Of a stretch of DNA of 64,000 nucleotides, positions 1 through 11,871 are shown piece after piece. Origin of the DNA: Porphyromonas gingivalis ATCC 33277 (GTDB lineage: Bacteria; Bacteroidota; Bacteroidia; Bacteroidales; Porphyromonadaceae). Made by a program: the position numbers and the translations under genes. The notes under the pieces are model-generated. The model had not been told where the DNA came from. It was given only the letters and a program-made list of their open reading frames with translations, and made no database searches. Each line of letters opens with the position of its first letter. Within the stretch, counting starts at the first letter, position 1. Location: the NCBI RefSeq assembly GCF_000010505.1, contig NC_010729.1:1102501-1166500 (forward strand), read 5' to 3'.

Positions 1-1134
1 ATCGTACCGATGCTTGCCGTCCTGATCGGTATTGCCAAGGGTTTCGGTATTCAGCAGGTGGTACATGATTGGCTCAAAGAATATCTCCCCGGTCATCAGC
101 AGGAGTTGGAACAGGCATTAGGCTATGTGGAAAACTATCTGGCACAAGTGCAAGGCGGTATCTTCGTCGGTGTCGGTCTTATCGTACTGCTCTACACGGT
201 CTTTTCTTTGATTGCCACTGTGGAAGACACCTTTACCGATATTTGGCAAACCAATAAAAGACGCACTTGGAAACGGAGGGTAATCGATTATATGGGAGCT
301 TTTTTCCTGTTGCCAATCCTGATCACGGCATCCAGTGGCCTCACCCTAATGATGACTACGATCAAGGGAACATACTTCAGCGAATATATCCTCTTCGGCC
401 CTATGCTGGAGTTGATCCTGAATCTGATACCTTACGTGATTATCGTTCTACTTTTTACCGGTATGTATATCGTATTACCCACAGTGAACGTCCGGTTTTG
501 GCCGGCATTTATTTCTGGAGTGCTGGCCGGTATCGTTTTCCAGATATTCCAAGCTCTTTATATCAGTGGTATCCTTTGGATCTCGAAATACAATGCCATA
601 TACGGTAGCTTCGCTGCAGTACCCCTTTTGCTCCTTTGGATACAGCTCTCATGGACTATTGTTCTGTTCGGAGCACAACTGAGTTTCTCCATTCAGAATG
701 TCAGGAAATTTGCTTTTGAGAGGGATACGACCAATGTTTCGCGCCGCTATATCGATTTCATAACAATCGTTGTAGCCTCATTGATCGTTAAGCGTTTCAT
801 ATCGGACGAACGCCGCCCCCATACAGCGGATTCGCTTGCAGAAGAAAGCAAAGCTCCGATCCGATTAGTGTCGGAAGCCATACACCGCCTGCTTTCCATC
901 GAAGCCATAACGGAAGTGAATTATGTACACGATCCCAAGGCCGAATTTTTCAGTCCGGCGATAGATCCTGAGAAAATAACGGTGGGCTTCGTTCTCGATC
1001 GTATAGATCGTTATGGGAGCGAACACTTCAAGGTAGACAATAAGGTCCGATTCGCTCCCGAATGGCAAGCGATAGAGGATTCCCGTCAGAGCCTGCACAT
1101 CCCCCCTGCGGACACGCTACTAAAGAATTTGTAG
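1..1134 (+). CDS. YihY/BrkB-family inner-membrane protein (5' end outside window)
   Basis: The reading frame is open from the first base and the visible part begins inside a conserved membrane segment, so the N-terminus lies upstream of the window. At least five hydrophobic segments occupy the first 240 codons, including the family-typical stretch around FGAQLSF; the last ~130 residues are soluble. The family (formerly called RNase BN) consists of multi-pass inner-membrane proteins of uncertain function, possibly transport. The gene converges on ribF with only about 33 bp between the stop codons. The family call is good; the substrate is unknown. Confidence 0.85.
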   Translation: MVPMLAVLIGIAKGFGIQQVVHDWLKEYLPGHQQELEQALGYVENYLAQVQGGIFVGVGLIVLLYTVFSLIATVEDTFTDIWQTNKRRTWKRRVIDYMGAFFLLPILITASSGLTLMMTTIKGTYFSEYILFGPMLELILNLIPYVIIVLLFTGMYIVLPTVNVRFWPAFISGVLAGIVFQIFQALYISGILWISKYNAIYGSFAAVPLLLLWIQLSWTIVLFGAQLSFSIQNVRKFAFERDTTNVSRRYIDFITIVVASLIVKRFISDERRPHTADSLAEESKAPIRLVSEAIHRLLSIEAITEVNYVHDPKAEFFSPAIDPEKITVGFVLDRIDRYGSEHFKVDNKVRFAPEWQAIEDSRQSLHIPPADTLLKNL

Positions 1135-1143
1135 GAGCTTATT

Positions 1144-1159
1144 CTCTGAGTACTCAGAG
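1144..1159. terminator. Perfect palindrome between convergent genes
   Basis: CTCTGAGTACTCAGAG is a perfect 16-bp palindrome in the 33-bp gap between the BrkB-type gene and ribF. A related half (CTCAGAGTACTC) recurs about 15 bp further on, so a larger stem can form. A bidirectional terminator is plausible but there is no strong T-run. Confidence 0.4.
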
Positions 1160-1167
1160 TATTCTGA

Positions 1168-2139
1168 TTACTCAGAGTACTCGGATTGCTCGGACTCGAA
1201 GAGAGCTGAGATCCGGCCGTAGTCGGCTTGTATTTGTTGGCGAAGAGCTTCCAAACTATCGAACTTCATATCCTCTCTGATAAAGGATACAAACTCCACT
1301 CGTATCTGAGATCCGTAGATAGTTTTATCAAATTCGAAGAGATTGACTTCGATCGTTCGCTGGTCACCGTTGTTCAACGTCGGCCTGCGACCTATATACA
1401 ACATGCCATTGTATCGTTCGCTACTTACAATGGCTCTGACGGCATAGACCCCATCGCAGGGGATCAACTTGTGACTGTCGCTTACAGTCAGATTGGCCGT
1501 CGGGAATCCCAATTCGCGCCCAATCCTAAAACCATGCTCCACCTTTCCCGTCAATATATAGTCATACCCCAATAGCTGATTGGCCAAAGCAAGATTATTG
1601 TCTATCAGGGCTTGGCGTACGACACTGGAGCTGGCCGGCACTCCACCGATCTCAGCCTGCGAAGCTTTCTTTACCGTTATACCCAATGGAGTAGCTATCT
1701 GTTTGTATTCTTCCAAGCCGGATATGCGTCCATGTCCGAATCGGTGATCATAGCCAATGAGCAAGGCTTTTACATGGAGTCGTTTGTGCAGGATGGTTGT
1801 AATGAAAGTGTCGGCCGTCATTGCCACTAATTCGGGTGTAAAAGGCAGCACCACTGTATAGTCTACTCCTTCCGTTTCGAGTCTGAGGAGTTTTTCGCCT
1901 ATTGTAGTCAGCTTCTGGTAGGGTGTTCCCGGGCGAACCACTGATATGGGAGGGACGTCGAAGGTTATTACCATAGTAGGCAGATGCTTCTCTTTCGCCA
2001 TCTTTTTGAGCTGATCGAGAAGAAAGCGATGCCCGAAGTGTATGCCATCGAATGTACCGATCGTAGCAGCCACTTTCGGAATCCAGGGAAGATCTCGAAA
2101 TGGGGTATTATAGTCGTTGGGAATGGCTATCGTAACCAT
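1168..2139 (-). CDS. ribF: Bifunctional riboflavin kinase / FAD synthetase
   Basis: Makes FMN from riboflavin and ATP, then FAD from FMN. The N-terminal nucleotidyltransferase domain carries GTFDGIHFGH at residues 28-37, the HxGH-type adenylyl-transfer motif. The C-terminal riboflavin kinase domain starts near residue 190, with GFPTANL near 215. Length (323 aa) is normal for RibF. The start overlaps the end of the upstream EnvC-like gene by 13 bp, so the two are co-transcribed at the end of the minus-strand ispG-dut-TPR block. Confidence 0.95.
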   Translation of the reverse strand: MVTIAIPNDYNTPFRDLPWIPKVAATIGTFDGIHFGHRFLLDQLKKMAKEKHLPTMVITFDVPPISVVRPGTPYQKLTTIGEKLLRLETEGVDYTVVLPFTPELVAMTADTFITTILHKRLHVKALLIGYDHRFGHGRISGLEEYKQIATPLGITVKKASQAEIGGVPASSSVVRQALIDNNLALANQLLGYDYILTGKVEHGFRIGRELGFPTANLTVSDSHKLIPCDGVYAVRAIVSSERYNGMLYIGRRPTLNNGDQRTIEVNLFEFDKTIYGSQIRVEFVSFIREDMKFDSLEALRQQIQADYGRISALFESEQSEYSE

Positions 2140-3422
2140 AGTCTTGGGTTTTGTTTGCTGCGTTCTTTCCAGATTTCGAAGTGAATAATGGTCTGGTTGT
2201 TGGAAGGATCCGTATAGGCACGACCAAGAGCCTGACCCGTTTTAACACGAGTGCCGGAACTTACATACACTTTGCTCAGATTCGCATAAACCGTGATATA
2301 GTTACCGTGACGAACCATTACGGCCGAATTATAACCGGGTATCACGAATACACTGGACACTACACCATCGAATACGCTGGTAGCATCGGATCCTGTTGCT
2401 ACAGCGATGTCGATACCTCCATTATTAACTTGTACTTTTTTCAGCTCACTGTGCTGATGCACGCCAAAGTCGCTTACGATTCGGTATCTGCCGCAAACGG
2501 GTCCGGGCAGGCGACCTTTGTTCTGTGCAAAGCTGCCCGAGAGAGCACGCTCGGAGGCATCCATAGCATAGCCACCTTTGGTCTCCGCCTTCCGTTCAGG
2601 TTCGGCAGGAACCGGCTTACCCTTGGCTTTGGCTTCGCGTGCCAACCGCTCACGTTCTTCTCGAGCACGACGTTCGGCAGCTTCTATTTCCTTGGCAATC
2701 TGTTTCTCGATCTTTCTGTTCAGAGCTTCGGCTTGCTTTTTCTGCTTTCGCAGCTGCGCTTCCAAGTCTTTTTGTTTGGCTCCCAAAGCCTGCACCTGCC
2801 GACGTTGCTCGGCTTGCTGTCCTTCGAGTTTCTTTTTTTCCTCTTCTCTGATGACTAAGAGATGTCCTTTCTCCTTTTTGGCGTCTTCTACAGTCGCACG
2901 TTCAGTCTCCAACTTGCTACGTGTATCGCGCAGCCGGACAGATGCCAGCTTGTATGCAGAAGCGTATTGTTCCAAGAAACGCATCCGTCGCATGCCTTCG
3001 TCAAAGCTCTTGGCCGATGAAATGAAAAGGATGCGATCCAACGAGCGTTTCCGCTTTTGCATAGACTGTAGAGCTTGGGCATATTCATCGGATCGAGCTT
3101 TCTCTTCTACAGAGAGCTGATGACATACACCCGTCATGGAATCAATGTCGGATTGCAACTCTTTGACCTCATTGTCCAAGAGTTGTACCATCTGCTTGCG
3201 TTGAGCAACCTGCTTGTTCAGGAGGTTGAGATGCTTTTGTTTGTCTTGCTTGTCTTTCTTGGTATTTTGTAGTTCGCGATCGGTTTTTTCGATGGCTTTG
3301 AGGGCCTCCTTACGTTGCTTCTCAAGTCGCTGTACCTGCTTGGATTTTTGTCCGAGAGCAGGCAGGATAAATGCAGAGAGGAGAAAGATGATGCAGAGGA
3401 AAAGGCGGATTGAAAACTTCAT
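2127..3422 (-). CDS. EnvC-like murein hydrolase activator, LytM/M23 domain
   Basis: A 431-aa exported protein: signal peptide at residues 1-24, a long charged coiled coil (about 25-275, rich in Lys, Gln, Glu and Arg), and a C-terminal LytM/peptidase M23 fold (about 305-431). The order matches EnvC/NlpD-type activators of cell-wall amidases in division. The zinc ligands look degenerate: the usual HxGxDIA motif reads NGGIDIA and the final HxH reads IIH. An activator role is therefore more likely than peptidase activity. It lies 11 bp downstream of the DUF4292 lipoprotein gene and overlaps ribF. Confidence 0.85.
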   Translation of the reverse strand: MKFSIRLFLCIIFLLSAFILPALGQKSKQVQRLEKQRKEALKAIEKTDRELQNTKKDKQDKQKHLNLLNKQVAQRKQMVQLLDNEVKELQSDIDSMTGVCHQLSVEEKARSDEYAQALQSMQKRKRSLDRILFISSAKSFDEGMRRMRFLEQYASAYKLASVRLRDTRSKLETERATVEDAKKEKGHLLVIREEEKKKLEGQQAEQRRQVQALGAKQKDLEAQLRKQKKQAEALNRKIEKQIAKEIEAAERRAREERERLAREAKAKGKPVPAEPERKAETKGGYAMDASERALSGSFAQNKGRLPGPVCGRYRIVSDFGVHQHSELKKVQVNNGGIDIAVATGSDATSVFDGVVSSVFVIPGYNSAVMVRHGNYITVYANLSKVYVSSGTRVKTGQALGRAYTDPSNNQTIIHFEIWKERSKQNPRLWLR

Positions 3423-3433
3423 AGATAGATGGA

Positions 3434-6032
<2,599 letters not shown>

Positions 6033-6059
6033 CTGTGGTAGTTGAAGGGAGATTGAAAA

Positions 6060-6494
6060 TTATTCTTTGCCCGTATGACCAAATCCGCCTGCACCTCGTT
6101 CCGTATCGGCCAATTCGTCTGTAAGCACCCATTCGGCCTGTTCATGTCTGGCGATAACAAGCTGGCAAATCCGTTCGCCATCTGCTATGGTAAAAGGAGT
6201 ATTCGAGAGATTGATCATAATAATCCCTATCTCACCGCGATAATCGGCATCGATAGTCCCTGGGCTATTGACCAGCGTAATACCGTGTCGGAGAGCCAGT
6301 CCACTTCGGGGACGGATCTGTGCTTCATATCCTACCGGGAGTTCGATGAAGAGGCCTGTTGGAATGAGACGACGTTCGAGTGGCAACAACGTGATAGGCT
6401 CTTCGATGGATGCACGCAGATCCATACCGGCAGATGCCGAAGTCGCATATGCCGGCAAGGGATGATGCGAGCGATTGATAATTTTGATTTTCAT
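6060..6494 (-). CDS. dut: dUTP diphosphatase
   Basis: Hydrolyses dUTP to dUMP and pyrophosphate, keeping uracil out of DNA and supplying dUMP for dTMP synthesis. A trimeric dUTPase of 144 aa with the conserved motifs in order: AGMDLRA (I), PRSGLAL (II), [11 protein letters not shown] (III), the ERICQLV region (IV) and the C-terminal [10 protein letters not shown] (V). An upstream in-frame ATG at 6638 would overlap ispG and add unrelated sequence; the ATG at 6494 gives the family start MKIKIINRS. It lies 56 bp after ispG. Confidence 0.96.
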   Translation of the reverse strand: MKIKIINRSHHPLPAYATSASAGMDLRASIEEPITLLPLERRLIPTGLFIELPVGYEAQIRPRSGLALRHGITLVNSPGTIDADYRGEIGIIMINLSNTPFTIADGERICQLVIARHEQAEWVLTDELADTERGAGGFGHTGKE

Positions 6495-6550
6495 TGCTTG
6501 GGTCTCTGAAAGGAAAGTGATCAACTGAGAAAAATAGTCCTTCCGGAAAA

Positions 6551-8296
6551 CTAACGCTCTTTCCAGTCTCCGTTTTCTTTGATGAGTTCGATAAGCTGTT
6601 GTACGGCCTGCTCCTGAGGAATACCACGACGAACACATATCTTCTGTTTATACAGATCGATTCGTCCCGGACCCGCCCCTACGTAGCCATAGTCGGCATC
6701 GGCCATTTCACCCGGCCCATTGACGATACAGCCCATAATGCCGATCTTCAATTCTTTTAGATGTGCAGTTGCAGCTTTGATTCGAGCTACGGTTTCTTGC
6801 AAATTGTACAATGTACGGCCACAGCTCGGGCAGCTGATATATTCCGTCCGACTCATACGTAACCTTGTAGCTTGTAAAATACCGAAAGCCAAGTGATTCA
6901 CAGCGACCGAAGGCAGTTTGTCTGCAGTAATCATAAGCCCATTGCCTCGCCCTTCAAGAAGTATAGCCCCCATGTCAGCCGACGCTTGTAGCTGAAGATC
7001 TTCCAAATCGGTGCAGTCATACCTGCGGTGCAGGATGACAGGACATCGACATCCTGCCAGCTCCAAACGATGAAGCATTGCACGCCATTCAGCTACGGGA
7101 TTGATACCCACGGATTCAAGGATAATAACTGTGTCAGAGATTGCTTCAATAGTCTGTAGACAATCGTCAGTCAGATCATCCTGTCGGATGGAACGAAAAA
7201 CGATATTTTCCAGCAGCATATCCTCACGATAATACCGACCATCGGCCCCGAGTACGATGTCAGGCAAGAGTTCGGTATCGAAATGATCATCTCCCTGTCT
7301 GCGGTCCGATATGACAATCGGAATGTGCTTACTTCCGATAAAGTCTCCGACAGCATATGTTTCTTGGCGCCGGAGTTTATCCCGATCGTAACGATCTGGT
7401 TGAGGAACAGCTACCGACGGGTGGCCGTTACGTTTCTCTATATAGGCAAGCAATTTGCGGGCTACCGGAATCTCATGCTCCGGATCCTCACTCAGTGAAA
7501 CACGAATGGTATCGCCAATGCCATCAGCCAAAAGCGAACCTATGCCGACAGCACTCTTGATCCGCCCGTCCTCACCATCGCCAGCCTCGGTGACACCGAT
7601 GTGAAGCGGATAGTGCATGTCTGCAGCATCCATTCGTTCCACAAGAAGGCGTACAGCTGCTGTCATGACCAAAGTATTCGATGCTTTCATCGAGATCACC
7701 ACATCGTCGAACTCATGTTCGTGGCATACATCGAGGTATTCCATGCAGCTTTGTACCATGCCTTCAGCCGTATCGCCATAGCGCGTAAGCATACGTTCGG
7801 ACAGAGAGCCATGATTGACTCCGATGCGGATGGCTCGCCCTAATCGTTTGGCATCTTCCACGAAAGAGCCGAAACGTTCTCTCACAGCTTTATGTCCCAG
7901 ATCGAAAGCTTCCTCTTCAGTCAGATTGCCCCCGGACTTCATCTCGACGAAATTGCCCGGATTGATGCGCACCTTCTCCACATGCAACAGAGCTTCTTCT
8001 GCAACTTTGGGACTAAAGTGAATATCCGCTACCAATGGTATGTGATAGCCCAAACGGCATAGCCCGGCATGGATATGCTGAAGATTGGCGGCTTCACGTA
8101 CACCCTGAGCCGTAAAACGGACATAATCAGCCCCTGCATCTATAATTCGAGCTGCCTGATCGACAGATGCCTGTGTGTCCATGGTGGACACATTGGCCAT
8201 AGATTGTATGCGAATGGGAAAATCTCCGCCGAGAGGTGTATCACCTATTTGAGCTACGGATGTCTTGCGTCTTTTATATCCGAACAGATCGAGCAT
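6551..8296 (-). CDS. ispG: 4-hydroxy-3-methylbut-2-enyl diphosphate synthase, long form
   Basis: Converts MEcPP to HMBPP in the non-mevalonate isoprenoid pathway, using a [4Fe-4S] cluster. TIM-barrel start with [13 protein letters not shown] and a C-terminal cluster domain with CPSCGR and GCIVNGPGE, which supply the Cys ligands. At about 580 aa it is much longer than the ~370-aa E. coli enzyme, because a domain is inserted between barrel and cluster domain as in Bacteroidetes, Chlamydiae and plants. The start at 8296 ([12 protein letters not shown]) fits homologues; an in-frame ATG at 8344 would add 16 Arg/Ser-rich residues. First gene of the ispG-dut-TPR block. Confidence 0.95.
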   Translation of the reverse strand: MLDLFGYKRRKTSVAQIGDTPLGGDFPIRIQSMANVSTMDTQASVDQAARIIDAGADYVRFTAQGVREAANLQHIHAGLCRLGYHIPLVADIHFSPKVAEEALLHVEKVRINPGNFVEMKSGGNLTEEEAFDLGHKAVRERFGSFVEDAKRLGRAIRIGVNHGSLSERMLTRYGDTAEGMVQSCMEYLDVCHEHEFDDVVISMKASNTLVMTAAVRLLVERMDAADMHYPLHIGVTEAGDGEDGRIKSAVGIGSLLADGIGDTIRVSLSEDPEHEIPVARKLLAYIEKRNGHPSVAVPQPDRYDRDKLRRQETYAVGDFIGSKHIPIVISDRRQGDDHFDTELLPDIVLGADGRYYREDMLLENIVFRSIRQDDLTDDCLQTIEAISDTVIILESVGINPVAEWRAMLHRLELAGCRCPVILHRRYDCTDLEDLQLQASADMGAILLEGRGNGLMITADKLPSVAVNHLAFGILQATRLRMSRTEYISCPSCGRTLYNLQETVARIKAATAHLKELKIGIMGCIVNGPGEMADADYGYVGAGPGRIDLYKQKICVRRGIPQEQAVQQLIELIKENGDWKER

Positions 8297-8365
8297 AGTC
8301 TTGCTATATTCTTTGGATTGCCGATTCGAGCGGGAACGACTCACACTACTTCGAAAAGATAATAG

Positions 8366-8428
8366 AGAAAAAGAAAGGCAGACTACAGCCGATAGCGGCT
8401 CATAAATAAGCCACGGCTATAGACTGCC
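8366..8428 (-). terminator. Long hairpin terminator after gcvH-purE
   Basis: On the minus strand, GGCAG-CTATAGCC-GGCT pairs imperfectly with AGCC-GGCTGTAG-CTGCC (arms at 8424-8428 and 8377-8381), followed by TTTCTTTTTC. This fits an intrinsic terminator after purE, insulating it from ispG. Confidence 0.65.
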
Positions 8429-8469
8429 GATCTTTTTTGTGCCGAAGACCAACGGGGCAGGACAGGGCT

Positions 8470-8976
8470 TTAATTCGTTTTGAAGTTGTACTTCACCTCT
8501 GCCAGCTCGCGATTGGCCTTAACGACTTTTTCTTTGAGCGACTCCTTATAGGCCTCCAGTCGAGCATAGAGAGCTTCATCGCCGGTAGCCATCATCTGGA
8601 CGGCCAAAAGTGCTGCATTCTGGGCAGCATTGATCCCCACAGTAGCAACGGGGATCCCCGGAGGCATTTGAACGATGGCCAACAGAGCATCCATTCCGTC
8701 AAGAGTGGCATTGATGGGTACACCTATTACCGGAATAGACGTCATGGAAGCAATTACGCCACACAAATGAGCTGCCATACCGGCAGCAGCGATAATTACC
8801 TTGATACCGCGAGCTCTGGCCTCGTGTGCAAAAGTCTCTACTTCAGCCGGAGTACGATGAGCCGAAAGCGCCAACATCTCGAATGGAATCTGCATTTCAT
8901 CGAGCATTTTGGCGGCTTTCTCCATAATGGGCAGATCGGAAGTACTACCCATGATGATGCTTACCAAAGGCTGCAT
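8470..8976 (-). CDS. purE: N5-carboxyaminoimidazole ribonucleotide mutase
   Basis: Moves the carboxyl group of N5-CAIR to give CAIR in de novo purine synthesis. The 168-aa sequence has the class I PurE hallmarks: MGSTSDLPIMEKA near the N-terminus, the SAHRTP active-site loop near residue 40, and a Gly/Ala-rich AAAGMAAHLCGV segment. The ATG follows the gcvH stop directly (TAA then ATG), so the pair is co-translated. A separate purK is not in this window. Confidence 0.96.
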   Translation of the reverse strand: MQPLVSIIMGSTSDLPIMEKAAKMLDEMQIPFEMLALSAHRTPAEVETFAHEARARGIKVIIAAAGMAAHLCGVIASMTSIPVIGVPINATLDGMDALLAIVQMPPGIPVATVGINAAQNAALLAVQMMATGDEALYARLEAYKESLKEKVVKANRELAEVKYNFKTN

Positions 8977-9357
8977 TTATTGAGCTATCAGTTTTTCGTA
9001 TTCGGCAGCACTCAGGAGGTTGTCGAAGTCGGCAGCATTTGCAGCCTTAACCTTGATAATCCAACCGGCACCGTAGGGATCGCTGTTTACGAGTTCGGGT
9101 TGCTCTTCCAGATCAGGGTTCACTTCCAATACCTCGCCGGCGATAGGCATCATCAGGTCGGAAACAGTCTTCACAGCTTCGATCGATCCGAAAACCTCAT
9201 CAGCCTCGAGCGTTTCGCCTTCGGTAGTAACGTCCACATAGACAATTTCGCCCAATTCGCCTTGAGCATAGTCCGTGATACCGATGAAGACAACGTCGCC
9301 TTCTTGGCGAGCCCACTCATGATCCTTAGAATACTTCAGTTCTGCAGGAGTTTTCAT
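8977..9357 (-). CDS. gcvH: Glycine cleavage system H protein
   Basis: Lipoyl carrier of the glycine cleavage system; shuttles the aminomethyl group between the P, T and L proteins. The 126-aa length is standard. The lipoylation motif [11 protein letters not shown] puts the modified lysine at residue 63. It abuts purE and has its own promoter-like element upstream. The other gcv genes are not nearby, which is common in Bacteroidetes. Confidence 0.97.
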   Translation of the reverse strand: MKTPAELKYSKDHEWARQEGDVVFIGITDYAQGELGEIVYVDVTTEGETLEADEVFGSIEAVKTVSDLMMPIAGEVLEVNPDLEEQPELVNSDPYGAGWIIKVKAANAADFDNLLSAAEYEKLIAQ

Positions 9358-9399
9358 TTCTAATTTTCTTGTTGATTATGTTTTGAAAAAATGCTTTTG

Positions 9400-9407
9400 C
9401 AAAGTTA
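9400..9407 (-). promoter_or_regulatory. Bacteroidetes -7 element upstream of gcvH-purE
   Basis: Minus strand TAACTTTG matches the TAnnTTTG consensus about 43 bp before the gcvH start. No clean -33 TTTG is seen at the right distance. Confidence 0.5.
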
Positions 9408-9524
9408 GTCAAAGTTTACACTCGTACAGCGAATTGCTATTCGTTGTTTTTGCAACTTTTAGTTCGAGAAAAACTATCCTGTTTTATTGGGTTGATGTTA
9501 TTGGATTACTACGGGAGAAACGGA

Positions 9525-10532
9525 TCAATGGAATATAAAATGGAGTAGCTCCCGAAGCAAATCCCCACTGCCGGCAAATGTGCCAGTCGTATCCACCCCC
9601 TTACTGCGGGCATCCGTCATCCGGATCTCGTGTATAATGTCGAAAACCTTCCTCGTCGAATACATCTTCAGCCCTGTCATATAGTCGCGCACTTGGAAAT
9701 TGCGTATCGACAATGCTTTCATGATAGCATCGGGATTTTTCTGTGGCAAGTAGCAAACGATCATCAGGTTGCTGAAATAGTTGAAGAGTACGGGTAGAGT
9801 GGCCTGTATGGGGTGCTCCTTCTCATTTCTGGCAAAGTAGTGAGCGATGCGAAAGGTTTTGCCCGTTTCGCGATTGACTATGGCACGAAGGAGTTCGAAA
9901 TTATTGAAGGATTTGCTTACTCCGATATGCTGCTCCACGATCTCGGACGTGACCACTCCCCTACTATCTTGTGTTATGAGAATAAGCTTGTCCAGCTCAT
10001 TCATCAACTTCTCCAGATCATTGCCGAGGTAATCGGCCAGCATATATGCCACTTCGGGCGATACGGTCAGTTTCTTGCCGGCAGCAGCCGACAGGATGAA
10101 GTCCGGCATCTTATAGTCGGGTATGGTCTCGGACACGAATACTTTCCCGAGCTTTTCAGCCTTCGTATAGAAAGCCTTTCGCTTATCGGGTTTCTTCTTA
10201 TAGGCAATGACCAGAATCGTAGTATCGGGGAAAGTGCCATAATGTGCTTCGAGCAAGTCGATATTGTCCACTAACTGCGCCTCCCGAACGACGATCAACT
10301 GCCTCCGGCCCATCATCGGGAAACGGCGCGCTTCGTTCGCTATATCGGCTACGGAGGTTTTGTCGCCGTAGAGGATAACCCTGTTGAAGTCCCATTCATC
10401 TACCGGCACCACGTGCGTCTCCAGCAGAGTGGCCAACTCGTCTATATAGAAGGGTTCCTCGCCGGCCAGCAGATAGAGTGGCGAGAATTGGCACTTACGT
10501 ACAGAATCGACAATATCGGAATAGGAGGCCAT
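9525..10532 (-). CDS. holA: DNA polymerase III delta subunit
   Basis: Clamp-loader subunit that opens the beta sliding clamp. The 335-aa protein fits HolA in length and in its landmarks: LYLLAGEEPFYIDEL near the N-terminus, a degenerate AAA+ domain, the GNDLEKLMNELDKL segment near 180, and a C-terminal helical collar. It follows the AMP nucleosidase gene by 18 bp. The delta-prime subunit is encoded separately at 27.2-28.3 kb. Confidence 0.92.
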   Translation of the reverse strand: MASYSDIVDSVRKCQFSPLYLLAGEEPFYIDELATLLETHVVPVDEWDFNRVILYGDKTSVADIANEARRFPMMGRRQLIVVREAQLVDNIDLLEAHYGTFPDTTILVIAYKKKPDKRKAFYTKAEKLGKVFVSETIPDYKMPDFILSAAAGKKLTVSPEVAYMLADYLGNDLEKLMNELDKLILITQDSRGVVTSEIVEQHIGVSKSFNNFELLRAIVNRETGKTFRIAHYFARNEKEHPIQATLPVLFNYFSNLMIVCYLPQKNPDAIMKALSIRNFQVRDYMTGLKMYSTRKVFDIIHEIRMTDARSKGVDTTGTFAGSGDLLRELLHFIFH

Positions 10533-10550
10533 AGAGATGAGGGGGGGGTA

Positions 10551-11327
10551 TTACCAGTTGAAGCGAATATGCTTGATGGAAGATTTGTTCTCCCGAATGA
10601 TTTCGAGAGCATCGATACCAAGCATCAGATGCTCTTCGGCAAAGTTGTCCGTTACGAGCTGATCGCTCTCTTCCGTCTTGACACCTTCTGGGAACATAGG
10701 TCTGTCGGAAATCAGAAGCAACGCTCCCATGGGAATCTTATTGGCAAATCCTACCGTCATGAGCGTAGCCGTCTCCATATCCACGCCGCTTGCATGCGTA
10801 CTGCGCAGATAGTCCTTGAACTTCTCATCGTACTCCCAGACCCGCCGGTTCGTAGTATAGACCGTACCTGTCCAGTAGTCCTTGCCTTTGTTCTGAATGG
10901 CTGACGAAATGGCTCGCAGTACGGAAAAGGAGGGCAGAGAGGGCACCTCCTCGGGCAGATAGTCGTTGGACGTACCCTCGCCGCGTATGGCAGCTATGGG
11001 CAGGAGGTAATCGCCCAAAGCATTTTCCAGTTTCAGGCCTCCGCATTTGCCGAGAAAGATCACAGCCTTGGGGTGTATAGCCCAGAGCAAGTCCATGATG
11101 GTAGCCGCATTGGCACTACCCATGCCGAAGTTGATGAGGGTGACGCCTTCGGCCGAAGCATTCGGCATGGAGGTATGTTCTCCGACGATAGGTACCCCGT
11201 AGTGCTCGGCGAAGACATGCAGATAGTGCGAAAAGTTCGTCAGCAGGATGTACGGTTCGAAATCGATCAGCTGCCTCTGCGTATATCGCGGCAACCAGTT
11301 CTCAACTATCTCTTGCTTCGTTTTCAT
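10551..11327 (-). CDS. amn: AMP nucleosidase
   Basis: Cleaves AMP to adenine and ribose 5-phosphate. The 258-aa protein is the short form without the extra N-terminal domain of E. coli Amn. Visible landmarks: INFGMGSANAATIMDLL, IFLGKCGGL, and GVDMETATLMTVGF (substrate-binding Met-Glu of the nucleoside phosphorylase fold). First gene before holA; a -7 element lies just upstream. Confidence 0.9.
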   Translation of the reverse strand: MKTKQEIVENWLPRYTQRQLIDFEPYILLTNFSHYLHVFAEHYGVPIVGEHTSMPNASAEGVTLINFGMGSANAATIMDLLWAIHPKAVIFLGKCGGLKLENALGDYLLPIAAIRGEGTSNDYLPEEVPSLPSFSVLRAISSAIQNKGKDYWTGTVYTTNRRVWEYDEKFKDYLRSTHASGVDMETATLMTVGFANKIPMGALLLISDRPMFPEGVKTEESDQLVTDNFAEEHLMLGIDALEIIRENKSSIKHIRFNW

Positions 11328-11338
11328 AAAAACAGACC

Positions 11339-11346
11339 TATATTTG
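11339..11346 (+). promoter_or_regulatory. -7 element for the 11.4-14.2 kb operon
   Basis: TATATTTG matches TAnnTTTG 50 bp before the 11396 ATG. A TTG at 11313-11315 lies 23 bp upstream, slightly long for a -33 element. Confidence 0.5.
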
Positions 11347-11385
11347 TAACACTCGTTCCGAAAATTCTAAGATTCCCGAGCGAAA

Positions 11386-11393
11386 CAAAGATA
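11386..11393 (-). promoter_or_regulatory. -7 element for amn-holA
   Basis: Minus strand TATCTTTG matches TAnnTTTG 59 bp before the amn start. It sits directly against the ATG of the divergent gene at 11396, so the two promoters overlap face to face. Confidence 0.5.
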
Positions 11394-11395
11394 GG

Positions 11396-11869
11396 ATGAT
11401 TCAGCTAAACCTTCCTCCTTACGAACATCGTATTCGCCAAGAAGATGAGTCCATGCTCATTTTCGACAGTATTCGGCATCGCTATGTGGCTCTAACGCCG
11501 GAGGAGTGGGTGCGCCAGCACTTTGTCCACTATCTGACCGATGTGCTGGGATACCCGGCCGATCTGATCCGCAACGAAGCACAGCTACGAATAGACCGGC
11601 GGAAGAAACGCTGCGATACGGTCGTCTACGATACGAATCTGCGGCCGATCGTTCTCTGCGAATACAAGGCTCCGACAGTGTCGCTGACTCAGAAGACGAT
11701 GGATCAAATCCTCTGCTACAACTTCATCTTCCGCGTACCGCTCTTGCTTCTGAGCAACGGATTGCAGCATGCAGCCTGTCTAGTGGATTACGAACAGAGC
11801 GGCTACGTATTCCTGCCCGAAATCCCTTCTTACGAAGAACTGACAACTATCATTCAATCAAACCAATAA
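11396..11869 (+). CDS. HsdR_N-like (type I restriction R N-terminal domain) protein
   Basis: A 157-aa stand-alone domain resembling the nuclease-fold N-terminus of type I restriction R subunits (HSDR_N_2). Visible features: EEWVRQHFVHYL, then RRKKRCDTVVYD and IVLCEYKAP, consistent with the D...ExK core of PD-(D/E)XK nucleases, and a later LLLSNG strand. No helicase domain and no hsdM/hsdS nearby, so it is not a restriction system. Common in Bacteroidetes with unknown role. It stops 2 bp before the ABC ATPase start. Confidence 0.75.
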   Translation: MIQLNLPPYEHRIRQEDESMLIFDSIRHRYVALTPEEWVRQHFVHYLTDVLGYPADLIRNEAQLRIDRRKKRCDTVVYDTNLRPIVLCEYKAPTVSLTQKTMDQILCYNFIFRVPLLLLSNGLQHAACLVDYEQSGYVFLPEIPSYEELTTIIQSNQ

Positions 11870-11871
11870 TT

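Noticed and set aside
8437-9363. 308-codon plus-strand ORF opposite purE-gcvH
   Set aside because: Covers two certain minus-strand genes and the intergenic junction; His/Ser-rich and without domains.
11396-11869. Type I restriction-modification system
   Set aside because: Only an HsdR N-terminal-like domain is present; no helicase, methylase or specificity subunit.
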